From positions 1 through 64,000 of the forward strand of contig VWPU01011606.1 of NCBI GenBank assembly GCA_013398955.1: DNA of 64,000 nt. Direction: 5' to 3'. The DNA comes from Callaeas wilsoni (Eukaryota > Chordata > Aves > Passeriformes > Callaeidae). Below are positions 11,621 to 26,000 of the stretch, one piece after another (the stretch's first letter is position 1; every line of letters starts with the position of its first letter). The position numbers and the translations under genes are program-made. The notes beneath the pieces are model-generated. The model searched no databases and was not told the DNA's origin. It was given only the letters and a program-made list of their open reading frames with translations.

Positions 11621-14600
11621 CAGTGCTATTAATAATCTGCATTTCACCCTCTGAAATAACTACAGGTGTACATAAACATCAGAAAATAATACATAAACAC
11701 ACCTATCGATGACCATCTAATCATACAGTCATAATTATCAGTACTGTGTCTACCTCCCCAAATAAAAGAAAAGAGAGTTATTTTTCAATAAAATGGTTCT
11801 AACAACATGCTCTCCCTCGTAGTCTCAGCCTGTAGCTTTTCCCCTTACAGACTCACTTGAAGTACCTGGAGCTTTTCCAAGCACTTAATATGTCTATACG
11901 AAATGTGGAAGCAGATCATTCCAGCTGACAATATCTTTATCCATGAAGAGAACAGCAGCTGGAAGATGCTGCCTCACACAAACAATAACTGTAACAGATC
12001 AGGCCCTATACAGGTTCAGTCCTTGAAAAAAGCTGCAGCTTCAGAGTTACCAAACTTCTCAGGGCTGCTCCACTAGAAGTCCGTGTCTCCAGCTTCCACC
12101 TTGCATCTGCCTAAGATAGCAGGAGCATGGCCGAGGTGGAAAAGGTCTGGGAGATGAGGAAGGGCCATGGAGCATGGTGGGAAGGGCTACAGGGAAGCGA
12201 CAGAGAGAGAGTGCTTTCAAAGGCTGAGGTGGAACTAGGTCAAGTCTGGTGTGGTCATGTGGGAAGCAATGGCCTTGTGTCATCTTCAGCTCAAGTTTCA
12301 GCTCTGGTCCCACGTGAAAAGGGAAACAACCCTCCCCCCAGCAATCCACAGTCATCATTACACATGATCCTTCTGCTTGGATCAATGGAATAATAAGTGA
12401 TAAATAAGTGTGAATGCATGAGCTTAATTTCCACTGAAAGCATCCTCAACTCCTCACCTGTGCTTCCAGCTCCCGGGAGCAGCTCCCAGCCGCGGCACAC
12501 AGCGTGGGGCAGGGGACCTGCCCATTTGAGGCAATGTGTCAAGGCTCAGCTGGCAGGATGTTTGTGAAAGCAGCTCAGTTCAGTCAACAATCTCCCCCTA
12601 GAGTCCAAGTACATCACCTCAAAAATATGTCTCAGCTCTTCTGGCATAGAGCCTGGGAACCCAAATTTGTTTCTGATCCAGGTCCTCTAGCTGGCAGATT
12701 GCTGTCCTGCCACCAGGATGAATAAAGTCATTTTTCACTCATTATGTTATTCAAAAATAGAGCAGGAGCTTTATTTAAAACAAGAAAGTAATATACTGGA
12801 AATTAACAGAGAAAAAAAGCTCTTTTGCTTTATAAACCACAAGGATAAAAGACTGAGTTAGAACAACCCGAGTCAATATCCCAAGGAACTCAACCAGAAA
12901 AGAAGATACTCGGGTTACAAATTCTACTGCTTCTAGTCTTGCAGCTAAGCCTAATGTTACATCCATGTGAGGCAGTCTGGCTTTTCCTGCACATCACTAA
13001 TATTTTTCCCTGCAGTCTACAGAATGGCTTCAGGCAAAATGGTACAGTCCATATCAGCTGTTGAACTGGAAAACCTATGGTTGTTTTCCCCCAAAAGTGT
13101 GCTGTGGTGAGTGACACCTCTGCTGTTCTGACTGCACCTCCCTGGGGTGTGAGGCATCACTCTCTTTCCCAGGGCACAATCCTGCAGCTGCTTCTACCAG
13201 GAGAGGCAGCCCTGAGACGAGAAGCAGGACCCTGAGAATGAAGTCTATTTATCTAACAAACTGTGAGGACTCTGCTGGACTTCTGTCAGTGGCTTGTGAC
13301 AGGGTAAAGACAGCGCCTTTAAATCCGAGGTGTTGCTAACAGGAAGTTAAAGGAGAGCAGACAGGTGTATCTTGTGTCACCTGATGGAATCATGATTACA
13401 GCTGATTCATGTATCAGGAGGCACTGCTCTCCCCTCAGCAGGTCTCCCGTGGACTCTCCCTTGTCCCAGTGAGGAACAGATGGACTGGCCACACAAGCCA
13501 CTCATGCTGACTTGCTGGCCTTTGCCTGCAGGCTCTCCCCATCCTTGCCTGTCACCTGCCTGAACTGGGCTGATTTACCATCAGCTTTTATTACTGACTG
13601 GGTTATTTTTCCTATTAACCTAAATCAATACACTCATACAGTAAACATCCCAAAATTCAAGTCAATATAGAGAATTCATATGGTATTACAGATTTACAGA
13701 TATTTACAGCTTTGATTAGAGATCCTCAGATGGATGGTGCAATGGAGGCACACCTAATAGATTAGATTTTCAAGTACTGATGGTAACTTGTAAGAAAAGC
13801 ACTAGAAAGATTTAAAAGCCCAAGTCTCACTGACTTTTAAATGACTTTCAGTGAAGTTAGTATTGCTTCAGCCTTCAGGTACTTTCAAAGGTGCCATCTT
13901 GTAGCCCTGCCTGAAGGTTTGCTTCTCTCCCAGCTGACACAATGCTTGTGAGAAGGGAGGGTAGTTACAGCAGAATGTTCACCTTACAAGGTGCTTGTCT
14001 TGCCCAGGGGCACCATCCTGCACAGAAATGAACGTGGCCCTGGGTGTATCTGGCCCTCAGCCATTACACAAACCAGAATGGCCAAGCCAGCTGTGGCTGC
14101 TCTTAGTCTTGTGCCCATCCTGCTCTGCTGCCAACAGGAGATGGCAACACAGGCAACCAAACTGGTGTCTCCCTCTTCTCTGATAGCTCTGCTTTTCATT
14201 TCTAATCAGATGAACAAGATAGTAACATACCCTGTTACACGTTTTTTTCTGTGAATTATTTCAGGACTGTGCCTTGCAAGTACTGGATTAGGTGATTAGG
14301 TCCTACTTCTAGGAGGTACTGATCCCCAAAGGGAACATGCCCAGCTCTGTGCAGACAGAGAGCACACTCAGTGCAACAGAGGCCTGAGCCAGCCCAGAGG
14401 GACGAAGCCACTGTCAAATCATGTCTCTGCAGAAACCACTGCCCATATGCTCAGACCGCCTCTTGCCTCACTCTTGGGAGTACATTTGAGCAACCGTCTA
14501 GACTTGGAAGCAAGCTGAAACAAAAGGGAACCCCAACATCCTCTCGTGTGGTAATCTCTAAGGATATGTCTGCTACCCCCTGCACAGTGTAGGAACAGCT

Positions 14601-16160
14601 AAACCATGACATGTCCTCTAAACAATGTCCCAAAGATAAACTCACTGTCCAGGAGGTTGAACTTCTTCAAGAGAACTCCCCTGGAGTTCACTGGGATACC
14701 TTTTGCAGAGCACTACGCAGGCATTCTCCTGGAGACATCAGATTGTTTTGGTTTCATTCTTTAAAGAATCTTTTGTAACAAGTAAAAGTCACATTCAAAA
14801 TATTTAAACTTCCTTTATTCAATTTTTTTATTTAAATGAATGAAAATGTACCAATAAATGAAAAAACTTGTCTTTTTTTCCTGGACTTCTACTCTGCAGA
14901 ACAGGGACTCTCTGCCCAGAAACGTCTGTAAGACTGTTATACAGTATTCTTCTATTTAAGTAGGTCACCTGACAGGGGAAAATATCTCTGCAAAATTTCA
15001 GTGAAGCCAACAGATTTCTGATTAAGACTGGCACCTGGCAATAGCTATAGATTTCCACATATTTATCCCTCCCAGCACAGAAGTCATACATCTCATGCTA
15101 ACTCACATGCTTATGGAAAAAATCTTGCATACATTAATACAAAATGCAGCAACTTCCTTCAATGCTTTTAGATCATCCTCTAGAAAAACAAAACAGCACA
15201 TATCTCTAACAGAATTCTGAAAGTGGATCAAAAATCCTATATAAGGAGAGATTTCCGTATTTAGCTCCAATTAATTTGACTTCAGTACAGATATGCTTGA
15301 GCCAAAAATAAACCCTAGACTGTTTGACTCCCATTTTCTGTTCCAGCCACTACACCACACTTTGACAATGATAGGTACTTTACATAAACGCTGGTTTCTC
15401 TCAGTACTACATATTTTCAGTTGCTTTTTCAAATCCACTCCACTTCAAGTGGCTGCCACATAAACGTATTCTTTGAATCACAGAGTCCAATTTGACACTT
15501 TGCAGAACTGCCACCTCATACGATACAACCCTTGAGATGTATCTAATTTTTAGGATTTAAATATATGGGTCTTATCAGAATACATCTACTCGAGTTTATT
15601 ACCCTACTGACTGCTGCCAGCGGAGTGCAGTACCAGGCACAGGCACAGCATCCAGAGACACCTGCTTCTAAGCACAGAAATAGGAATGGGACTTCAGCAA
15701 GAGGTTAGGTCAGGGAAAACACCAGTAAGAGAAACATCCCAGTATGGCTGCCTCCAGTTCCATGGAGGCCAGGTCTCACCACTAAGTGTGTCAATTTCAG
15801 GACTTTGGAAAAAACCCAAAACTTTACTTGGACATCAATCTGAGGGCCCAGAAAGGGCAGGTCTTTCCAAATTGGCACCAAATCCTGCACTCTTTATTCT
15901 TGGAAAGATTTTATTTACATTATTGCAATTCTGGGTAAGGATTGCAAGATGTAACTCTGAGATCAGACCTCTAATCCTGCCTCTGTGTTTACTGCATTGA
16001 TTGTACTCTTTTAGACTCTGATCTCGCCATTCCTGCTTAGTGCAGGCTCCCCTCTACTGGGGATGGGGAATTAAAATGGGATTCAACTGAAAAGCTGAGG
16101 CAGAGCAGGGAATGATGAAAACACATCATCTGCCATGAGCAGCCATCACCATAGCTAAAT
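11621..16160. other. Non-coding stretch, nothing recognised
   Basis: Mostly AT-rich with moderately GC-rich patches around 12100-12700 and 13100-13560. Open frames are at most about 108 codons and overlap on both strands (for example 12059-12385 minus and 12127-12393 plus), as expected from chance. AATAAA at about 12720 and TTTATT about 50 bases further could act as poly(A) signals on opposite strands, but no transcript structure supports this. Confidence 0.45.
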
Positions 16161-16268
16161 TTAGAATGTAGGCTCCTCAGGCAGAGAGATGATCTGCCAT
16201 CCCTGTGGGGCACCAGTCACACAGTGCTACATAAATATTAAAATAATAATTGATGATTAATTAATAAT
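16161..16268 (+). mobile_element. Ancient amniote LINE2/MIR-like 3' tail
   Basis: TTAGAATGTAGGCTCCTCAG is followed by CACAGTGCTACATAAATATT and an AT-rich run of TAAT units. This resembles the 3' end of ancient L2/MIR-type retroposons of amniotes, which carry a 'TGTAAGCTC...GGCAG', then a short GTGCCTAG-like segment, then 'AATAAATATT' or (AATA)n. The match is by eye. Only the last ~110 bases are recognisable. Confidence 0.5.
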
Positions 16269-16973
16269 GGCTTCCTTTTCCTCATGACCATCTCTCAGCT
16301 GCCACAAGAAATAATCATTTCCTTTCTTCTAGGTGCAGATACAAACAATCATTCAAAAACTTATCTCCACAGAGAACATTCACTTTCCCATTCCTTTTCA
16401 GGAAAATAATATTTTCTGCAGCCTCAGACATGAGATTCTGAACCATTCACAGGCACTCTGTTTAAGAAAGAAATACTAATTAAAAATGCCTCAGAAGCCA
16501 CAATAACCAAAATAAACATCAAGTAAGCAAAGCTGAGGTACAGAAAAAAAGAGCAAATCAATTCGTTCCCTCTTGCTCCATCAGTACTCTCTAAAGACAA
16601 AAGTCTTTTAATAAATTTAACCCAGTAGAGATGCTGTGGGGAAGTATCTTAAGGATACCTACATTCCTTCGGTGACCACAGATACAGACATCTTACTCTG
16701 ATCTTACAGCTGCCTTTTATCAGTGCACTGTTCTTGCTTCTGATACGCACCAAATGCTTTTGATATTCACTTTACTTTCTGTAGTTAAAAACCTTCAGAA
16801 ATTCAGCAAGCAACCCACTCCTGCTCATCACCTTGCTCTGTCCATCTCTTCCTAATCCAGGGCAGCCTTCTGCACCTTCACCTCCCACCAGCGAGCCCTC
16901 TTGCTGGTTACTGAGCCATCACACTGTACAGCAGACCGTGTAGCTACTAGCCCCTCTTGAAACCTCCTAGTTA

Positions 16974-17002
16974 AATAAATGAATAAATAAACAAACAAAA
17001 AT
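16974..17002. repeat. (TAAA)n-type A-rich microsatellite
   Basis: TAAATAAATGAATAAATAAA continues as CAAACAAAAA. It is a short simple repeat with no associated element seen. Confidence 0.7.
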
Positions 17003-17544
17003 CCTTTGTTCTCCGCCTGCCATATTCTATCAGCATTTAGCCCTCAAGCTCCAAAGTTGGTGTCTGCAGCCTGAGTTCATTCCTCTCCAACTAAGCCTGC
17101 TTTCTAAATGTCAGATTCTACCAAAGCCCTTCCTTACTGATGACACTACTACTACTCTTTCTCCACACCCTTTTTTCTATTGGTTTGTGTTGAGGCTTTT
17201 TCCCCAAATAACCAGCCTTACCTTTCTCAGCTGGTCAGCACTGCAGGTGTCAACCACCTAGAAAACCCTGGCCAAGGCTCAAAATCCCATTTAGTTTTCA
17301 AGATAATTATTAAGATAATTATGCTTTTTAGATAAAGTTGTTTCCTTGCAGAAGAAAATTTACATCATCCAGGATATCAGCATTTGTCTATGAAATTTCT
17401 TCATGGTATTTTTACTGATAATGAATGCCATCTCTTAATAACCCCCCAGGCCCTCTTTAGAGACAATTATTATAAAAACAGATCTTCCTAATGAAGATGG
17501 AGTTACTGAGTCCAGAAGTTTCAAATCACTAATCAGGACAGCTG

Positions 17545-17640
17545 TGAGACTCTGTGCAGCAATTAGTTTTAAAACCAGTTCTAAGATGAAGTTGGATGGC
17601 TTTCTGGAAGGGAGGGATGCTACAGCGCAGGGACGAGTGA
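17545..17640 (+). mobile_element. Possible old CR1 3' fragment
   Basis: The segment AGATGAAGTTGGATGGCTTT CTGGAAGGG resembles the codons for a K/R-LDGxL stretch near the CR1 ORF2 C-terminus, preceded by TTTTAAAACC as in old families. Only about 60-90 bases are comparable. A GC-rich, non-matching segment follows from 17640 to about 17850. Confidence 0.35.
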
Positions 17641-19939
17641 ACCCTGCGGGGCCCAGTGCGTGCAGACCTGGGCCTGCTGGGTCCTGCAGCACAGGCACAG
17701 CAGGACAACAGCACGTGAGCAGATCACAAGGAAATAAAACAACCAGAGCCCCCAGTGCAGGAAGCAGCACAGGGAACACTGGGGCAGCCCAGCCCCAGGC
17801 AGGCTGTGCGGGGCAGGCGTGGGCAGCTCCCCTGCAAAGTCCTCAGCATGAACATACGTGGCTGCAAACGTGACAGACACTGGGATTCACCTGGTTGTCC
17901 TGCACCTCCTGATCAGCAGCCTGGATGTAAGGAACCACCTCTGTAAAGATTTCACCCTGGGAAGTAGTTTCTCCACACTTTTAAAGCCCGTAGCAGAAGG
18001 ATGGCACCTGTCTCTAGGAACATCATCTCATGCACTGGATGATGTTCACCAAAATGCTAATTTTAAAAATTCCTGGGCAAACAAATGAGGGTCCAGTCCT
18101 TCAGCCCAGATCCTGCAGCTCCCAAGCCCTTCATTCAGACAGAAGGCTCCTGCCTCCTTATCCAAGGACAGCATCAACAAATGAGTGCAATTAAAACATA
18201 GATAATGCATCTGAACATGTGCATTCCTCATTTATTTAACAAGCACAGTTTAGTTTTAATTATTTATGATAACACTTTAGAAGAAACTAGTAAACATAGT
18301 GCTGTAGACTCTACAAAAGTAAGGAAGCCCTTGCTGCAGGAGACTACTTAATGGTCTCCCACTTGGAAACCTCTGCTGGGACAGGGACTCAAACCTCACC
18401 TAGCAGATGAATTATAAGGTGCAAGAAATAGGGCAAATGAGGATACTGAGATTGTATTTGACTAAAAACTTTCCATCAACATGAATGGTCTTATTCAGAG
18501 TTGTCTGTGTCAAAATCCTCTCACCTCACACACATATGCAGGATGGGAAGGTCTAAGTGGCTCAAGGAATCTTTAGACCTATTTACTCCTCCTCTCTGTC
18601 CCACCAGCAAAATCAGAACTTGTTGCAAATCAGTGCACTTACTGTACAAGTAGCTAAGGGGAAGGGGACGCCTTGGTCCACTTGATCCCAGGCAATGTGG
18701 GATCAGACCCTGCCCTTAAAAAGCCCACAGCCCCTGTTAGGGCTGCGGACGTCAGCAGACTGACATGCTGCACATGTCAGTTTAATGCCAGCAGTGTCTT
18801 AACTTCAGCTGGGGAGGAGCTTTTTTGGGAAGGACGAGAGGAGGGAAGGGGCCATAAAAGGAAAGGGCAGGGGAGGCCTGGACATGAGAAAAGAGAAAGA
18901 GAAGGAGCTATGAGAAGAGGGGTAGGAGCACACAGCCAGCCACCCCAGGAGTGACTGTTGAGCATCATCTCCAGGCCAAGGCAGTGTGACAGTGTGGCAC
19001 ATCTCTGGGCACTCCCTCCCACAGCTCTCCCTTCCACAGCAGCAGCACCAGTGTTTGCTCCAGCTGCCCTGATCCCACTGTAGGTAAAGAGACCTCCTGC
19101 ACCACACCTCTGATACCCCGGTGTGGACTTTTGCCATCCTTGCTAATTCAGCTACCTGAGGAGGAGCCGGAGCTTTTCCGTCTCCATCCTTGCTAGCAAA
19201 GCCTTTGTCCCTGTGGACAGTGTTCACTGTTGTTGCTCCCAGAGACCACGGGAAATTTCAGTGGAGGGCAATGCAGCAGGAGGGCCCATTCTCAGCTGCA
19301 CTGCGCCTGTCAGCTGCCACAGAACATGCTGCTCTCTCTTCGCCTGGATTAGTGCACCTAAAGATGTAAAACAACGGTTTGAAACTGAAAGTACTCCGAA
19401 GTCACAGCACTAGTCCCTGCCTTCCTGAGACAATTGCAGTGTGTGAAGAACCTGTGGTGTCCACTGAAATCCAAGCTTACCAGCTAATAAAGATCGTCAC
19501 ACAGAGCACTGCCGGGCAATTTCAGGATCCTTGAACTTGAATGAAGTATGTTCAGCTGGTTTACATGGATCACTGGTGAGTAGATGAATAGTGTCTCTGC
19601 AAGCTCTGATATCCAACTCAAACCCATTCTCATGCACAGGTGTACAGAAAGACAATGCAGCCTCTTCCAGACAGCAATGCACAAATGAAGAGATATTCAA
19701 GTCTCAGGCCAACTTGGGATTGTTATTCACCAGGGAAACCCGAGACTAACTTTAGCACTTATCTGGAATCAATTCTTTTGCCCTTACTCTATAAAAGTCA
19801 GGCCTCTTCCTTAATGAAAAAGGTGCTATGCACACCAGCTTTGCCTTTTCTATATTTCAACTTAGGTTATCGCTGGCTGTATTTAATAGTTTCACTCCTG
19901 CAGAGCAACCTTCTGAAAAGGTCAGAACAAAACACTGGG
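17641..19939. other. Non-coding stretch with GC-rich patches
   Basis: GC-rich patches at about 17630-17850 and 18820-19080 allow frames up to 140 codons on the minus strand (18805-19227). They show no domain and low-complexity composition. Between them lies AT-rich sequence. No repeat was recognised. Confidence 0.45.
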
Positions 19940-20006
19940 AGCCAAATTCACCGCTGGTACAACTCCATTGACTACAGCAGCATCATACCTGGGATAGATC
20001 CAGCCC
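19940..20006. repeat. Decayed palindromic ancient amniote repeat
   Basis: AGCCAAATTCACCGCTGGTA and AACTCCATTGACTACAG are followed by CATACCTGGGATAGATCCAG. This matches the widespread amniote element in which 'CCAAATTC...CTGGTGTAACTCCATTGA' is followed by its near reverse complement ending in 'CCAGGGATGAATTTGG'. The two arms here still pair imperfectly. Common in turtles and crocodilians and older than birds. The formal family name is not certain. Confidence 0.55.
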
Positions 20007-23000
20007 TAACTGCCTCCATTACGGTAAGTGGAAAAGAAGTGTGCTTGCTGTCTTAACTTTACTTTTCAATTGATCTGTTCTCTTCTACTCTGTGTGTTTC
20101 ATTGCAATCAATAGGAATATATCTACTAGAGAAAGTTACGGCAAAAAACATCTGAACAGCTTTTAAAAAACTTGTCTTCTCGGTTTATAATGAACATCAG
20201 GGAGATGAGAAGGTAGCAGGTATTCAGCCTGCACTCAAGTGCTTTATCTTTTAGGAGAGGATACATGTAAGCAGCTACCGTAAATATTTTTATGTATAAG
20301 CTACAGCATAACCAACAGAGATCCTCCTTAAAGATCTCCTCTTGATAGCAGGCATGAGCTGCCAGTCCTGAACAACAATGTCAAGTAGAGCTCAGATATT
20401 ACAGGGATGGGCACTATAAATGTTTATAAGCAGTTAGATTGGGGAGAATAAACTTAACTTCTCTGCGACTATGCTCACATTCATCATGTTTTGCTCTGCA
20501 CCACACCAGCCATGCTGATAGACTCCTTCTAGGCAGAGGTAAGATTATTGGAATCTTATTTGTATTTCAAGTGATTGTTTTCCTTTCCAACCTTTCAAAG
20601 CTTCTTCCTTCAATTCTTCTTTACATGCCATGATGGCACTTTAACACTGTACCAGTATCCATTGCTCTGGCTGAAACACCACCCAAAGCACCACTAGCTG
20701 AGCCATTTTTATTAAGTGATCCTGGAAAAATACCACAAATCAATCTTCTGGATCAGCTATGGTCAGCTTTGAGGATGTTATGAAATGAGATGACAATATC
20801 ATACTAGACAGCTCTCAACATTAAATTGTAGTCATGTGGCTCTTTTAACTTGCCATTTAGCATTTCACTTAAATCTTTGGCGCAGAAATATCAGAAGTAT
20901 CTATTAATGTCTGCCATTATTCCAGGTTTTAATTTTTATTGCATTTTGGTGTCATGCATCATTGCACTGGAAGCTTCTGAAAGACACTATGGACTGTGTC
21001 TGGCAGTATGCAGGACCTCCCAAACTGGGACGTGGGATGGGCAATGGGTTTGACCAAGATATGGAACAAGCAAAACTAAACTGCAGATTCATCACTCCAG
21101 CACACGTCTGCTATTCCACATTTTTAGATGTGGGATTTGGATTTTGAGACATTTTACCGATGGAGAAGTTAATCTGTGCTGGAATGTTACTGTGCTCAAC
21201 TATAGCCACAGCATCTCTGCTTAAGGAAGCTATCTGAAGTGGTCCCTGAAGCACCAGGCACTTGAGAATATCCATTTGCTACCTCTACCACAAGATAAAG
21301 ACCCTCTATCCCAAACTGGCAACTTATGCACTCTCTCACTGACTCCCAGTTTGAAGGCTTTGTTGAGAAATTCAGTACCAACTCTATCACACAGACCCTT
21401 CACCATTTATCTCATGCAGCTCAGTCAGCACCAGTGACCAGGTCTCAGGTGCTAATGGCTGTCACTTAAAGGTTGCTTTTAATGTAGAATCAGTCAAGGA
21501 AAAAGCAATTATTTTAAGGAATATTATTGTATTGATTTCGTTTGCAGCACTGGGATGTCTTAGCATAATGGATAAGGCATTCATGACCAGCGTGCCACAG
21601 TATTCCCTGTGAAAACAATCTTAAGATATAAATAATGAGGCAAGAAGGATTTGTGAAAGGGGCTTTTTTTGCTCTTTGTATTTACTTGCTCTTCTTTTAA
21701 ACTGTGTATCACTCACTTTAATGTACATATTCTGAATAGCTATGCAACCGAGAGTAATTAAATTTTCCCACCACAATCAACAAAATGTTCTTCCCTTGAT
21801 CACTCCACTTCGTACATTACTTTGTGGCCACTTCAGTGTCAAATTCAGCCTTCCCTGCAATACCCAAATGCTTCTAACACAATTTACAGCCTACTTAGAG
21901 ACTACCTTCTTGGAAATAATGTTAATCAGGATAATTTCTCCTCTTACTTTAAGGAGCTCTTGATTGGGTGCTTTCAATCAGCTGTTAGCCAGAGTTACCT
22001 CAGAATTTCTCAAGTTCTTACGGGGAAATGGGACAACGCCATTTAGCAGTCAGAGAGCATGTTTAATGGATCACGCTAATCTCAGGGAGGGCCTATGAAA
22101 CTCTAATTTGTCAGGTTTCATTACATTCAATAATGACTCTAATTTTCCTGAAGTGTTCTGCTCTCTAGTAAATGATGTACCATAGTTTTGCACCCCATTT
22201 TCTCTAACTCTGTATTTGGAAAAATTGAAGGCATCTCATTCTCCACGGCCACTGCCCAGAAGGGGCCTGAAAAAGAGGGGTTAAGAGTTCACTGTCAGAT
22301 GTATTTATCTCAGAAGCAGGTATAATTCTTTGCAAACAGCTAAGCGTCAGTGCAAAACCAAGCTGATTCAGGGTAATAAAAGCACTTCTGCAAAGCTTTT
22401 AGGTGACACTATATCCCTCACAAGCTTTCTCCACCCCTGCGTCCATTTTATCATCCGATACCATCATTACCTTGACCAATCTGCACATTATTCCCTTTCC
22501 AAATGGATCGATTTTAAACCAGCTCATCTGCTAATGCTTGGCGCAGGTTTGGGTGATTCTCCTATTGTTTCAATTATTTCTTTGAGGAAAATTCAATCCT
22601 GTTAAGCAAACAGTGCTTTTATCTCAGTTGAAGATGCAAGAGCTGTGGTCGCCACTGACAGATCAAGAGCTTCTTATGAAACCCTCCTTTCAGCTGTAGC
22701 ACCCTCAAGTGACAGAGATGTCCCAGTTTAGCTCATTACAAGTAATAGACAGTGTTAGCTATAACCTGGCACATTAAATAGTTGAGCTATTAAAATTAAC
22801 CACATATTTCTGGAGGAAGATGTGCCATCTCAGCAAATGATCTGGTGATCTCCCTGGTTTTGATCTGCTGCAGCAAAGGAATGGCTTCTCAAAGAGCCAA
22901 ACAAAAGGCACATATGCCTTCACCCCAATTTCCAGAAGCTAATTCTGGTCTGGAGGGAAACGCAGCATTGATCAAGATTTGAAACTGAACCTGTCAGGTT

Positions 23001-26000
23001 TTCTCAGATTTCTTTGGAGATTTGGCTTGGCAGTCCATAAGTAATGCAGAGTGCGCAGATGAGAAAGCCCCAGGCAGAAGAGTGATCACAAAGGAATAAA
23101 TAGAGCAAAATAGATGATCTTCCATTTGCTGCTTGTGGGGCAAGTCCATTGTACTTTCATACCTCTTCACTCCAGGATAACAGTGCCTATGTGCTTTCTA
23201 AACAGAGACTGAAGTGGCTCTGTCCACAGCCATTCAAAACCCTCTTTATAAGGTACTATATACTGAATGGGAGCAAAGCAATTTGATTATAAATGTCTGC
23301 AGTCACATTTTAAACTCTACAATCATCTCCCAGGATAATTTTATATAAAATTTTGTCAGTTATGCTAAGGAACAGTGTTTATCAAGATCTGCTTTTCACA
23401 GAGTCCAATGTAGCATTGCTGAAAATAAACACCAGCTTGGTCAGAGACTCTAATTTGTGGGCTTCTTATGCCAGCACTTACATGATTTTCCCAGTCTTGC
23501 CCAGATATGCCTGAAGGGCCCAAAAGAACAGCCTTACTGTAAGCATGAGACCAAAGAGAGTCACTTTCTGTTCATTACTGCCTTTAATACACCAGCCGGG
23601 TGCTGGAAAGACCATTCTGTTGCCACCAGCCAAGTCCTGAGCAGAAGACATAGCTTTCCTACACAGAGCACTTAGAACTTGTCCAGAATAAACCAGGAGG
23701 AACTTAAGTGCAAAAAATGTCACCAGAACCCTAGTCAGATGACAAGCACTGTTTTACCTGAATCCTTCTAGTCCCCAAGAGAGTAGCTGCTGGGGACTAG
23801 GAAATTAGCCCTGTTCAAAGCAAGGGATTCAAATGTGTCTCAAACAGGCTGAAGCTGAATGCAGACTTTGTGGCCCTGCCCATCGCCAGGTATCTAGAGA
23901 TGCCCTGGTATGCCAAATACAGTAAATACAGTAAATAAATACAGCAATATACAGTAAATAAACCTACTATTTCTACATGACATTATTATTCCTGATTTGA
24001 AAAAAGCTTTTCAAGTGATACGTGCTTTGCAATACCTGAATGCAGACACAGCTTTCTCTTCTGCAGTGTTTTGCTTAAAACGTTTCAAATGGCCCCTGGT
24101 TTCTATGCCTGGGGCTGCTAAACACTCACTTATACCAGCGGCTCCTCGGCTCGAGCCCTCATTGAGGAAAACGCCAATTTATTGTTCACTGCTTTAACAT
24201 CAACACAGCAAGAATCAGAGCACTTCTGAAATATTCCCCATGATTGTGCTTGTGACTTGGGCACTTGGGAAATTCACGCCACTTTGAATGATGATGTTTT
24301 ATTGGGAGAACATCAGAAGCAGCAAGATGTCTTATATTGACATATTGGTTCCACTTTGCTAGACATAGGGGATCAAAGTCATCCCTGGCAGAACTCCATA
24401 ACCTTCAACAGATGGGATAAATTTGGCCCCATATGCCTGTAGCAGCTGGGGACTACAATTGTTTTCCTATTTTCAGCCATATTTTGAGGATACGGAGCCT
24501 GATTTTCTGCTTGCAAAGTAACTTGAGATTTTGGCACATGTGCACTGTGAGGCAAACAATTTGTATTATCATACATGGCCCTGGTATGATTGTTAGGGTC
24601 ATCTGCAGCACATACCTAAATTTTAAATTAAACACGTGCTATAAATAGCCTAGGAAGACTCAAGCTAGAGATTATTTTATCAGACACTCAGCAATCTGTT
24701 TGATTGGCTGTCCTGCTCACTAGACATGGCATCGGAGTCCCTTTTGAATGTAAAATTATATTTTCTTCATGTAACTTCTATCATCTACTGTATTCATATA
24801 GAGAGAAGCAGTTCATAAATACCATTTCATACTCCTAACTATTTGCTATAGGCAACTGCATCATTGCTTTGTTCAAATAAATTTACATAAAACATTATTA
24901 GAATGTTTTATCTTAGCAACTTTATTTTGCTCCCAAAGCACAAATTAAATGCATGCATAAACCAGAATACTTTAGAGGGAGTTATTCCTGAATTGTTTAT
25001 GAGACAGTAGACATTTCCACCTAATTTTTCATTCATAACGTAATTTCTTTAGTTTTCTCTGTATAGTTAAAAACTGCACATCTAATTTGCTGGGGTCTCC
25101 GTGGAAGTGCGCAATAGAATAGATGGCTGTGCTGCAATCTGTTCATCCATCAGCCAGTGCTTCCTTTGACTCACTCTGCATTCTGCTCAAAACACTTTGT
25201 GGGAAAGGCCGGGAACAACAGTAAGTCCCACTTGCTGCTTGACATGATCGTATTAGGAGTAAACTGTTGTTGTTAACTAAAATTTGCAAATAAAGTCACT
25301 GGAAAATAAATCTATTTCTAGTAAATATTTCTGTGTTTGGATTAATTGAACAGAGCTCTCAGAGTCCTCGCTAGCTCAGATTTACAGCTCGGCGCCCACC
25401 CATGCATCTTGTAACGAAAGGCACAGTTCTTGTTAGCCTTACTCAATTACAAACACACACATCTTAATTGTGCTTGACTCACCAACTGCAAGGAGTGACT
25501 GGAGAGGAAAACCAGCGGCCACAGTCACCCAGCAACTGTCCCTCAAGCCCAGCACTTCACCTTGCCCAGCCTGAAGGTGCAGCAGACCGGTCCTGTGGCT
25601 GTCTGTGCCCCATGCCGGGCTCACGTCCACTCGCCAGTGCCACAGGTGGGAGCTGAACAACAACCAGCACCCAGCAGCTCTACAAGAATCCTGTCCTGCT
25701 CACCTCCACCCTGTGCACCAGAGTCAGCCTGCAGGAGCAGTCCCCAGCAGAGCTCCCTGCACAAGCACTGCGTTTGAGAGACCTGGAAGGCCCATGCAGG
25801 TCAACCTGGAGACACCAGATCTCCACACCAGGCAGCAAATTCCCTGTTAAAAGCCCAGCTGCAGCTTTTCCAGCAACGCTGCCACCACTCCCGCAGCTCC
25901 CTGGTGTGCCACAGGATCTGGCACCTCTGCACCACAGCTGTTACGTGCCGCAGACTTGATGAGAACTTCTACATGACCCTTTCTTCCTCCAGAAAGGCAG

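Noticed and set aside
18805..19227. 140-codon minus-strand frame
   Set aside because: It lies in a GC-rich patch where stops are rare, overlaps frames on the other strand, and its translation has no domain and a low-complexity Ser/Phe-rich end.
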